Source: Phlebotomus papatasi (Eukaryota > Arthropoda > Insecta > Diptera > Psychodidae). From it: a stretch of DNA of 64,000 nt. The DNA is taken from positions 88,546,712-88,610,711 of the forward strand of contig NC_077224.1 of NCBI RefSeq assembly GCF_024763615.1, given 5' to 3'. A program made the translations under genes and the position numbers. Shown in pieces: positions 1 through 12,200 of this stretch; the first letter of the stretch is position 1; each line of letters opens with the position of its first letter. The notes under the pieces are model-generated. The model saw only the letters and a list, made by a program, of their open reading frames with translations. It was not told where the DNA came from and made no database searches.

Positions 1-270
1 GTGGGATGTAGTAAAAGTGTATTGTGGGAATTTTGCTAAGTGCTTTCGACACCATTTTGGCGAAATGCTTGTGTTTGACAATTCGGCGGAGTTTCCAAAG
101 CAGTAAACTACGGAAAATTTGTTTAATTCTGCCCGTGACAATTTTCAATGCAGTGAAATATCAGTATAATGTAGCTCAATAGCTGGTGGTAGTGCGGTAT
201 TTGAGATAGAGTTTACGCAAAACAACTAAGAAGCTTGTGCAAGTTGAGGGCAGTGGACGACGTGCAAACA
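1..270 (+). promoter_or_regulatory. Upstream region / 5' UTR of the RSBN1-like gene
   Basis: This is non-coding sequence before the first ATG of the RSBN1-like gene. An insect initiator-like ATCAGTA lies near 160, which would give a 5' UTR of roughly 110 nt. No TATA box is evident. The reading frame entering from about 235 has no ATG before 271, so I treat it as untranslated leader. The true promoter may begin before the window. Confidence 0.4.
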
Positions 271-3200
271 ATGGCGTCCACACAAACAGAATCAGCCACC
301 GATATTCCCAATTCCAGTCCCACAGCCTCAGCATCAACAGACCCGGATGCTGCGGGCAGTGTGGTGGCTGAGGCTGTGGAGAATGTGGAGGAAGAACCAA
401 AAAGTGAAGTGTTGGGGAAGGAAGATGGTGGGGGGTGTCACAGTGTCCGGGAGGATGTCAAGGAGGCAAATGGGGATGAGCAGCAGGGAGACGTTGTGGT
501 GGCTGCCAGTGACACTCAATTCCAGAAGCAAATTCTTGAGGCAAAAGAAGATGGGGCTCTAGACAAACCAGAAGGTAAGCTTTACTTCATTTACATCCAT
601 TGAGGTTGGGGCAGATTTCCTGGTGCATTTCCAAGAAATTCCTTCCTTTGCAGGTTGCAAGAAGGATTAAGGTTTTCTAATAAGAATTCCAAGATTTTCC
701 ACTTTACAAAAGTTCTGTTCTTGTGTCTCGTATTGAAGGAAAATGGTGTGTTGTATGAGATAAATGGTATTGTTCATGGCTAAATTTCTATTTATAATGG
801 TTCCGGCACACCTTTTAGATAAGGAAAATTTCATGAAGTCGAAATTCGAATCCCTTTCTCTCTCACACGCTTTGCATATGCCTATCTCACTTTTTCACAC
901 TCTTCTTCTTCCTTTAAACATCACAACAAATTCAATTTAGTTCAATCGAATTTGGAGAACGGAAGAATGAGACAGATATATGCAAAACGAGTGAGAAAGG
1001 GATGTGAATTTTGATTTCATTAAATTTTCCTAATCTAAATTGTGTGACAGAGCCATTACCAATTAATAGAAAAAGAATACCTGGAATTATAAATGGCTCT
1101 AGCACAACTTTTAGATCAGGAAAATTTTATGAAGTCGAAATTCGAATCCCTTAGCTTAGAATTTAGCTCAATCGAATTTGGTATGCGAAAGAATGAGATA
1201 GTCATACGGAAAACATGTGAGAAAGAAAGGGATGCGAATTTCGACTTCATGAAATTTTCCTGATCTAAAAGGTGTGTCAGAACCATAAGAAAAAAGAAAT
1301 TTAATTTTCAAAACAACTTTCCTAAAATTTAATAAAAATCGAATTAATAATTTTTTAAATATTCTCAAATTGCATAATTACAGAATGTTTACAATATTTT
1401 TATAACGCCTCCGACACACATAGAATTGGTAAATTTCATGAAATCAAAATTCGCATCTTTTATAAGATTTGCAAAACGTATCCAGCGTATCCCATTTTTT
1501 GGACTCAAAATTGGTTTAAACTAAATTTAATTTAGTGTGATATTCGAAAGAAGAAGAATAGGATAGATATTTGTGGAATTTTTGAGAAAGAAAGGTATGT
1601 GAATTTTGATTTTAGATCAGGAAAATTTCATGTAATCAAAATTCGATTCCTTGTCTCTCTCACACGCTTTGCATAAGTCTATCCTAATCTTTTGGACTGT
1701 ACTTCACAACATCACAACAAATTCAATTTAGCTCAATCGAATTTAGAATGCGAAGGAATGGGACAGACATATGCAAAACGTGTGAGAAAGAAAAAGGATG
1801 TGAATTTTGATTTCATGAAATATTCCTGATCTAATAGATGTGGCGGAGCCATAATGGCTCCGGCACACATTTTATATCAGGAAAATTTCATGAAGTTGAT
1901 ATTCGAAACCCTTTCTTTCTCACATGTTTTAGCATACGACTATCTCATTCTTTCGCATACTAAATTCGATTGAGCTAAATTGAATTTGGAGTGATGTTTA
2001 AGAGAAGAAGAAGAAGAAGAAGAGTGCCAGCGAATCAGTTAGAAATATGCAAAACATGTGAGAAACACATCCGAATTTGGACTTCATGAAATTTTCCTGA
2101 ACTAAAAGGTGTGCCGAAGGGATTTAGTTTAGAAAATTACAATTGGTAATTTGAATTTAAAAAATGTAAGGCTTCCTTTGCCCAACTATTTACTTGAATT
2201 TATAGACTTTTAAACTGTTAAATTTTCCAATTCTAATGGCCCTGGCACGCCTTTGGATTAGACAACGAACTCAAAATTGACAAACGTTTTGCAAAAAGTC
2301 TGTCTTTTTCACATTCTTCTTTTTCTTATTTTGAACATCACAACAAATTCAATTTAGTTCTTCAATTTAATTCTAAATTTGAATACGAAAAAGTGGGATA
2401 TACATATAAAAAAACATTTAAGGAAGGGATATGATTTTTGATTTCACGTAATTTTGCTGATCTAAAAGGTGTGCCAGATATAAGTTATAATTTTTTTCTA
2501 AGTGGAACATAAAATAAAATCAATTTTCCTAGTTTATAAAAAGAAAAATAAAAATACTCAATTTTATCGTCAAGATCAAAATTATGTTAAGCGAAACTCT
2601 TCAGATTCTTGTGGCTCTGACACACCTTTTAAATTAGGAAAATTTCGTGTAAATCATAATTCATATCCCTTCCTTTCTCAAACGTTGTTTATCCCACTCT
2701 GTTTCCTACTTAAATTCAAATTGAATTTGTTCTGATGTTCAAAAGAAAAGAAGAGTGCGAAAAAATAGGATAGATATATACAAAGAACCGGCTTTAAAAA
2801 TTTGGGATTCCCCGGACATAACAATTTGTAAGTTCGAACTTACGGCACATTTTTTAGAGAAAGAAAATTTCATGAAATTGAAATTCACATCCCTTTCTTT
2901 CTCGAAAGATTTGCATAAGTCTATCTCACTCTTTCGGATTCAAAATTGAACTGAACAAAATTTAATTTAGCTTGATGAAATTTTCCTGATCTAAAAGGTG
3001 TGTCAAAGCCATTAAATTATTATTTTTTATAGTGGGTTTATGATGATTAATGTTTACCCTGGTTTTCTAAGTGTCACAAAAACATGTGCTAGAAAAATAG
3101 CATTAAATTGCCTTTAAAATACATGATACCTCCTAAAAACGGTTAAGGCAAGTTCCATCTAAGCAAAGATGCGCAAATTTTTGTCTCCGGTGTAATATTT

Positions 3201-6200
3201 CCGGTCAAAATGAAGCCTACAAAAGTGGCCAAATTTTGTACGTATCTGGATAAACCGGGAGAACTTGTCCACAAAATTTTAATTTTCCTCTGGAGGAAAA
3301 TCTAAGTGTTTTCAGGGATTTTGTGAGGTGGAATTACGAATTTAATACGTAGGAGGATTTTTGACATTAGTGGTAGGGGAGACCGGGGAGGTTTGGGACA
3401 GGGGTAGTGTGGGACAAGGCAGTTTTTTCATTAATTTTTGAAATAAATGGGATTTGACCACTACTTAATCGTAAACAATTTTAAGATGTATCTTGACTAA
3501 AACAATGGATATCCTCAGTTTTATTGTTTTAATTCTATGAACACTTTCTTAAAAATGGATAAAAATCGTATATTTTGACGTCTCAGTTTTCCTCTTTGTA
3601 TTTTATATCAGCGATATATAATCAAAACTTTTTTATCTCATTAGGTAACAGTGTAATCTGGAAACATATTTTTATATCAGTTTCAGAGATTATACGCTCT
3701 TGTTTTTTACATAGAGGTTTTAAATACCAAAACTACACGTGGGGATGTTTGGGACACCTGAAAGGGGATGAGTGGGACATTGATTTCCGACAAGATTGAA
3801 GGTGGTATGCAATTGTTTATTGTCAAAATGGAGAGTAATGCCCAGTTTCTACTGGAAATCTCCCTCTTCTGCAAACTTTATCAGTTGAGCAGTTGTTTAC
3901 AGGGACAATAAACCATCAATGTCTTGGCAAGCAATAATTTACCCCGTTAAACAATATTTTCTCGAAAATTTCTCGAGCAATATCCTCTACAATTCTCACA
4001 AATTCTCCAGAAAGGGCAAGATGAGAGCTTTTTCAGAGAAATAAGGAAAAAAAACATGTAACATGCAGTTGTCGTAAAATCAAACAGGTATCCGTCAATG
4101 AGTTCAAAACCAAAAGTTGCAAGAAAATCTACTCGCGTGAGGAATTTGATGATCATGATTGCAATACTTAGAATAAAAAGCAAAGAAAGGTAGATCGAAA
4201 ATAATAACAAAATACTTTAAATAATTGATTGACAATAAATGACTCTACTGTACAAATAAAATTTTTATTAATTTCTAAGTATGAAATAAAAGATAAAAAT
4301 TTTTTATTTCTGTTAGAAATATTTTTAATCTGGTATTAAAAATTAATTAACGTGTTCCAGTAATACAAATTATGCGAGAAAAAACGCGTCCCAAACATCC
4401 CTTTTTGCGTCCCATACTGCCCCACATCGGGGAGGTTTGGGACAAAGCGTCAAGTTAAATGTTTTATCTTCTCCAAGAAAACTAATTTGTTTTCCAACTT
4501 CCATCGAGTACTTTTTATAAAGTCAATACCCATAGCCATAAGTATCCTGTAGACCGCATAAAATTGTAATACACTAACGTGGTTTTTTGGAATACTGTCT
4601 CAAAGTCAAAACATGAAAAAGTGTCCCAAACCTCCCCGGTCTCCCCTACCTCTAAAACGTATGCAAAAATGAAAGAAATCGTAGGAGCTGTTTTCGAGAT
4701 AAACCAAAAAGTCGTGTTTTCGGTGGGGTAGTTTTTCGGAATTCATCAGCAGAATATTAAAAAATTTTTTAGAGATGAAAAATATGAACAATCACAGTAA
4801 TCTTAGAAAAAAAGTAATTCAGGAAAATGCGCAAGAAATTTTGCACTGACCTTAAAGTGTGGAATAAATGGCTGCGGTGAGATTTCTAACAATTCTCTCT
4901 CTCTTCCATTCTCTGCAGATTCAACCATGGAGGCTCACCAGAAGAAGAAGAAGTGCAAAAAGCGAGAGAAAGAGAAGGAAAGGAAGCACGAAAAGGTAAT
5001 GTAGAATTATTCTCAAGTTGTGTGGCTAATTGTTTGATGATGGAAAGTTTGTGGAAGAGAGAGAGAGAGATGTTTTGTTGTTGTTTTCCTTGTTGAATGT
5101 TTGTTTGTTTGTCGCGTGGTGCAGCAGGAGGACAAAAATCGCCGTCAATCCTCAGAGGACTCACGCACGAGTCACGAGAGTGAAAAGTACAGTGATAACA
5201 GTTCCTCATCGTCAATTAGCAGCAGCACCAGGGATGAATCCAAGAGATCCATCAAGAAATCAAGTGAAAGTGCCTCGGGGAATGAGAGAGGGGAAAAGGA
5301 AGGGAAGGAGGAGGAGGAGGAGGAGGAGGAGGAAAAGGGGGTTAGGGTGAAGATGAAGGAAGAAGAAGTGTTCGCTGGGGGATTTAGTGGTTTGAGTGAG
5401 AAGAAGATGTCGGAGGAGAAGAGGCAGGATGTCTTCATTAAGAAGGATTACTTGCCGAATCCGGTGAATTTGATGAAGCCCGAGAAGACACGTGAAGATG
5501 TCGCTAGGGTACTTGTGTTTGACACAGAAGACAAAGTGGTGCAGGTGAAGGAGGAGAAGATGGCAATCGAGGAGCAGCAGCAGCAGGAGACTAAATTGGA
5601 GTCTCCGGTGAGAAATGGTGATACTGCAGTTAATGGTGTTGAAAAGGAGGCTGAAAATGTTGCTAAGTCCAGTCAGACTTCAAGCAGGAGTGATTCCACC
5701 AGGAATCACAGCAGCAGCAGCAGCAGCAGCAGTCATCGGCATCATCACAAATCCTCCTCATCCTCATCATCATCCCACAAGAGCAGTCGAAGTGACTGTT
5801 CCAAGTGCTACAGACGCTCCAAAGTCAAGAAGGTGAATGTTGGGATTCAGTGCAGGGCTCACAAGGCAACTGAATCCACAGCAACGGCAACAACAACAGC
5901 ACCGGAAACACCAAATGCTGCATCATCCCAGAAAATTTCCACAGCAAATCGCGATGCCAATTGCAATCGCAATGAATATGCTCATCTCAAATACGGCAAA
6001 TACTTTCGTCGGGAGACACATCCCAATGGCGGTGCTTCGGTGGTGCATATGTATCAGGATGAAATTGATGCACTGTCACCGTCGCGGATGACAGAATTGG
6101 TGGATGAATTTTTTTCGGTGGTTTTCAGTGAAGATGAAAATGGCTTTGCGCACAATGTCATGGGAATTGTGCACGATGCAGCGGCCTATTTGCCGGATTT

Positions 6201-9200
6201 ACTGGAGCATATGGCTGAAAATTATGCTTCATTGACGGTTAAAGCGGGAGTTCTGGGAAGGAATTCGGACATTGAGACTTCGACGATGCTGCAGTATCAT
6301 GAGCAAGTGGCCAAGAATTATTCACAGGGAACTTTTCGGTATGGACCGCTGCATCAGATTAGTTTGGTCGGGAAGGTTCATGAAGAAGTTGGGGGCTATT
6401 TTCCGGATTTGCTGAGTAGACTCGAGAAGAATCCTTTCCTGAAGAAGGTGAGTTTGTTTTTTTTTATTTCAAAAATAAATATGAATTATTTGATTTACAG
6501 TGGCTTACAGATAAATTGGAACACTTGAGTAATTCGCACCATTGCAATCGAAGAGACATTAGTTTTTTTCTCAAAAAATGACAAAAAGATGAAGGAAGAA
6601 AGAGCATTTCCAATTTAGACTTTTCAGAATAGATTTTAATCCACTCAATATTTAAGGAAATTGGGAGTGTCTCCACTGAGAAAAAAAGAGGGTGCGATTA
6701 ATTTTTTTCCTCGTAACTTTAACACTTTTTAGGTGTAAAAATATATCAACATTTTTTAATGTTAATTTTACACCTTTTTAACACTTGGATGGACCCTAGT
6801 GGCAGCCGCTGCCAATTTAGTTTTCAATGTTATTTTTTTATAGTGAAGAATATATCATTTCGCCTGGAGGCCTGATTGAATGTGTGCAGAATTTATCTGG
6901 CTATTTTTTCGTTATAAAAGTTTTAATATAAATTAAATATTAATGTAAATATATTGCAAAAACAAAAAAAAAGCACTCGGATGGACCAAGTGGCAGTTGC
7001 TGCCATATGCATTTTATATGGGAGTTTTACGTTCTGCAGATGTAATTTTCTTGATTGTTAGTGTATAAAAGCCTTAAAAGAACAAATTGAAAGTGTTTTT
7101 GCAAATTATTGAGAAGAATTATGGGAAATATTCAATTGGGAAATATGAATAATTTTGGGAATTATTCAATTTTTCTCTTACTTCCCAAAGCTAAAAATCC
7201 ATTTTGTTAAGCAAAGTTAATAGAAAATAGTTAATAGTATTAACTATTGTTCATAAAGTAGAATTTTTGCTTTGAAAAATAAGAGAAAAATTGAAACATT
7301 GAAAGGCTGCCGCATTCAAAGGCACACCACTTTCCGTGACTCAATGATTCTGATAAAGATGACAACATCGAATGGTTAAAAATCTTTAGATACAGTACCC
7401 AAGGAGGTGAAATTTCTGATTCAGACACCAGAAAAGAACTGACTAAAGCTTCGAATATTAAAATATAAGTAAGAATATCAAAATATTTTGTAAAATCCGA
7501 TAAGTGGCAGCGGCTGCCTTTTTTTACTTTTGACACTTTTAGTTAGGGTTCTACGAAGTGTTATAAAAAACTACAATGAAAAATAAAGATTTTCGAATTC
7601 GAACACATTTTCGAAAAAAATCGAGGATCGAAAATCGAAGATTCGAAGATCGGTTTGAGAATCCAAAGAAGGAATAATTATTTGATTCCTTGTTATTTCA
7701 TGGGAGTTTCTGTTTGAATTTCGAAATTTTTCGGGAATCAAAAATGTGACAGTTTTCATTTTGTCAAGAAGATTAAAGTTAAGAATGATTAAATATTATC
7801 TCTGTACTTATAAGTCGCTATATATTCATTGACTAACTCCTTCAATGCTTTCTTAATAGTTTTTAATCCTTTAAATAATTTTTCAAGAATTTTGAGAGGA
7901 AATTCACTTTGAATGTTCCAAATTTTATTTGAATATTCTAACACCAACGAGGAAATCCGAACGCTGACAGTAGGAATCTCCCCAAGAGAAAAGACATTCG
8001 GAGATCGATTTCGAAAAATAAGCAATAAAGGATATTTTTACTTCGCGTTTCGTCTGCTTGATGATCGAAATACATGCTCGAATTTCGAAATACCTGGAGT
8101 GTCTACATGACAGTCTTTTACTTTATTTTGAGGAAAATCGAAGCAACGATTCTCATAATATTCCTGCCTTATTATAAATTCCTCCCATTGGCCCATTCTT
8201 TTAGCATATCTTCTCAATACTTCCATTTTGTGCGAAAATGTAGTTTCAAAACTCGATCTTGCATTTGAATTCTTCGAACATTAACGACATTTTGTTCAAG
8301 TAGAGTTTCATTATACCTTTTAGAAGAAACATTTCTGGAAAATAGTTGAAGTCAAAGTCTGGACAAACACCGACTGTGAGTGTACACAATGAGCCCAAAC
8401 AGAAGTAGATTTTGATTCTCCAATAGTGTCTTGGATAAAAGTTAAATGGAACTCTATTTGCACAAGAAGTCGCTGAAGTGCGAAGTACTCTAGCTGTCAA
8501 TGGGAAGATTCTTTCCGTACAGAAGTAGATCTTGAAAAATTCGAAAATCTATTTGAAGATCCAAAAAAGAGACTTTCTTACTTCTTAACACTTTCGCAAG
8601 GTGTCGGATGTTACATTCTGTTCGAATTTCGAAGTGCTCAAGTGTCAAAATGTGACGGTCTTCACATTGTTGTGAGGAAAAAAAACAGAACAACGACGTT
8701 TACTGTTCTTGCCCCAGTATTTAATCAGTCCATAATCACTGAGTAACTCTTTTGCCAGCTTTTTATTGTGATATTTTATAAATTTCCCCGACCTTGTGCG
8801 AAAATTTCGTATGAAAATTCGAAATTGAATTTGAATTCTTCGAACATCAACGACTTTTTGTGCAAATAGAGTTACATTTACTTTTTAGCCAAGACACTAT
8901 TGGGGAATCAAATTCCACTTGTGTTTGCACCCGTTGTCTTCTAGACAGAGTTTTTTCTTCCAAAGAGTGTTTCTATTTTTCTGTCTGTCCCTGTAAATTT
9001 TCCCACTTGAATTTGTGTCTGAAAAATGTTACTTTTGTATTTCTCAGGCAATGCCTTGGGGTGAATTGTCAATTGTTAGAATGGATCCTCGTCTCTCCAA
9101 TGACGGTCCAATCTTGTGGATACGTCCGGGAGAGCAATTAATTCCCACGGCTGAGATCAACAAGACCCCACTCAAGAGACAAAGGTGAGAAATGCACCAC

Positions 9201-12200
9201 AGAGAAAGAATGTGAGAGAAGTAGATGGAATAATCAAAAGAATTAATCCATTGTTCTTGTTTTTTTTTGTTGTTGTAAAATGCAGGACTCGAATAAATGA
9301 GTTGCGCAATCTGCAGTACCTTCCGAGGCTGTCGGAGGCACGTGAGGTGATGTTTGAGGATCGCACAAAGGCTCATGCAGATCATGTTGGTCATGGGCAC
9401 GATCGCATGACCACAGCGGCTGTTGGGGTACTGAAGGCTATCCACTGTGGGAATCCGGAGAAGCAAAATCGCATCACGAAGGATGTGGTGGCTTTTGCTG
9501 CTCAGGACTTTCCGCATTTGGTGGAGAAACTTCAGTTGGACCTCCATGAGCCACCAATTTCACAATGTGTCCAATGGGTGGAGGATGCAAAGCTCAATCA
9601 GCTGCGTCGCGATGGCATTCGCTATGCCAGGATACAGCTCTATGACAATGACATCTACTTCCTGCCCAGGAACATCATCCATCAATTTAGAACTGTGACG
9701 GCCGTTACGAGTATTGGTGAGTCTTTTTTATATTTTTATAAGTTTTTCATTTTATGATTTTGGAGGGAAACTTCGAATCAGGGTTTCTGTCTAAGATAAT
9801 ATTTTTTCAGCGTTCCCTTTTTTCTCAGTCTGATCTGAAAGAAAATTTTACCAAGTTTTAGATCTTGTATTTTCCCGAAAACAGCATAAAAACTAAAATG
9901 TATCGATTTTCGAAATTTTAAATCAATTAGCCAAGACACACATTATTCGAAAAGTTTATTTTCATCAGAATTTTCGATTATCGGAAATATCAGAATTTTC
10001 GATTATCGAATATTTAGATTTAATGGAATGTGTCTCAGATTAATGCAGCTGTGTTAATTGTACAGTTTAGCCGAGACACTAAGTTCGTACATCATTTGTA
10101 CGAATTGAACAAAAATCGGAAAACAATAAAATAATAAGAGGTGATTGTAGGAATTTAACAGCCGCAATTACACCATTCAAACATTCAAAGCTGGAGTTAG
10201 AAAGAAAAATCTAAGATCCATTTCGAAAGCCAAGGAAAAGATTTTTTTTTATTTTTCCTTTTGTCTCCTTGATGACCTTAAGACACTATGAAAAATGAAA
10301 TTTCAGCTGTGAATGGGAAGCTTTCCGTACAGGAGTAGATCTTGAAAAAAACGAAAATTCGAAAAACAAAACGAAAATGAGCCCTAACCTGTAATTTTAA
10401 TGTTCCAATATGTGTTCATTATAAAAAAAAAATTTCGAACAAATCTTCCATTGTGTGTCATAGAAAGGTATTCATGGATGGTATTTCTTCAAATACATTT
10501 TGATTCATGAGTCTTGGAAAATCTGTCATTGTGGTTTGTGTCTGAATAAAACCTCTGAGCTGTTATAATACTCCCATTTGTGTCTTGACTAAAATTGAAA
10601 GTCTGGCACATTTCTATTTTATTTCGAAACAATTCGAACTTGTTTTGAGGTTAATAATGATCATGTAAAAGGGGAAGAGGGGTATGAGGCACGGAACTAA
10701 CTCATTAAACTTCTCCAACCGCAAGGTTTTATGATAATGTTATGCACATTTATGCCCATATTAGCAGACTTTATAATTGTATGAAAATTGGCATTTGGTG
10801 AAAACCGTAAAAACTTGTGACTACTGCACTTATAGCAATTAATGTTTGACACAAAAAAAACTAATTCCTTGGAAGTTTAGATGTTCGAAATATTCGAACA
10901 CTGCCCATTGAGCTTTCGGAGGGAGTTATGAAAGAACCGAGGTTAGGGAAAATGGAGTCATTCTCGAAAAAAATGATGGGCCCATAGCAAAAAGGCAACG
11001 TAAAAAGCTGCGCCGTAAAAAGGTTGTTCCGAAAAGTAAACGAAAAGGAAACGAAACCATACTAAACTTCATCAGGAAAACTCATCTTCTCACAACTCAA
11101 CAGTTTTCTTATCATGAAAAATCTCAAGGATTTATCTGACCAAATCTTCATTTCCCTCCTTTCTTTAGAATTAGGGCAGAATCACATTGACAGTAAAATG
11201 CTCACCGTCACCGTCAAAGCCCTCACCGTATTTCGTTGATTTACGCGTTTTCATTGTAATTTTTACACAAATTCTCAATTTACCGTGTTACATTATCTCA
11301 TATTCGGTGGCACTAGGTGAAAATAATATAAGAAAATTGAAGAAATAAAACGAAAATGCGAGAAACGGTGAGCAAAAAAACTATACGAAAAACTGTAGCA
11401 AAAAATCCTACAGTTTTTTTTTTGCTTACCGTTTATCGCATTTTCGCTTTATTTATTCAATTTTCTTATACTATTTTCACCTAGTGCCACCAAGTATGAG
11501 ACAAGGTAATATCGTAATGAAGAATTTGCGTAAGAATTGCAATGAAAATGCGTAAATCAACGAAATACGGTGAGGACTTTGACGATGACGATGAGCATTT
11601 TACTGTCATTGTGATTCTGCCCTTAAAATACTCTTCAAATAGACAATGTCAGGGAATTATTTGACTAAAATACCGAAGTTTGTCAAAAGATTTCTCCTGG
11701 TTTCCCCATGTAATCACAGAACCTCTGGGATTTTCTTCAGTATTTTGACAAGAACGCCCAAAATACCCAAGTTGGTCGGGAGATTTCACCTAGTTGCTTT
11801 TCTAGAAGTTGTGATTAAAAACAAGCACAGCTTAATCATAAAACGGTTAAGATTTCTCTTGAAAAGACGCACAGCTGAATAATAAAACGCTTAAGATTGC
11901 GCTTAAAACACGCACAGCTCCATCTTAAAACGGGTAAGCTTGCTCTTAGAAACACGCACAGTTCCGTCATAAAAAGGTTAAGATTGCTCTTAAAAACACG
12001 CACAGCTCAATAATAAAAGCTTACGGTTACGCTTAAAAACACGCACAGCTCAATAATAAAAGCTTACGGTTACGCTTAAAAACACGCACAATCCTTGAGA
12101 TTTTTACATGATGAGAAAATGTGTTGAGTTGTGAGAAGATGAGTTTTCCTCGTGGAGTTTAGTATGGTTTCTTTTCCTTTTGCGGTACACTTTTCGAAAC

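Larger units (their letters stand above)
575..4918 (+). other. Intron 1 of the RSBN1-like gene
   Basis: The intron runs from the GTAAGC donor at 575 to the TCTGCAG acceptor ending at 4918. It holds a dense array of related MITEs (799-3010), a 230 bp segment that recurs at 18.69-18.93 kb (3140-3370), and a TA-flanked element (3376-4646). I see no coding exon in it; the open frames inside fall within the transposons. Confidence 0.8.

Noticed and set aside
3575..4210. Short open frames within 3376-4646 as a possible transposase
   Set aside because: They are under 90 codons, AT-biased, and show no catalytic D/E motifs that I can recognise.
5172..5438. Ser/Phe-rich open frame on the - strand
   Set aside because: It is the antisense of the Lys/Glu-rich RSBN1 exon 3; composition comes from GAA/GAG repeats.
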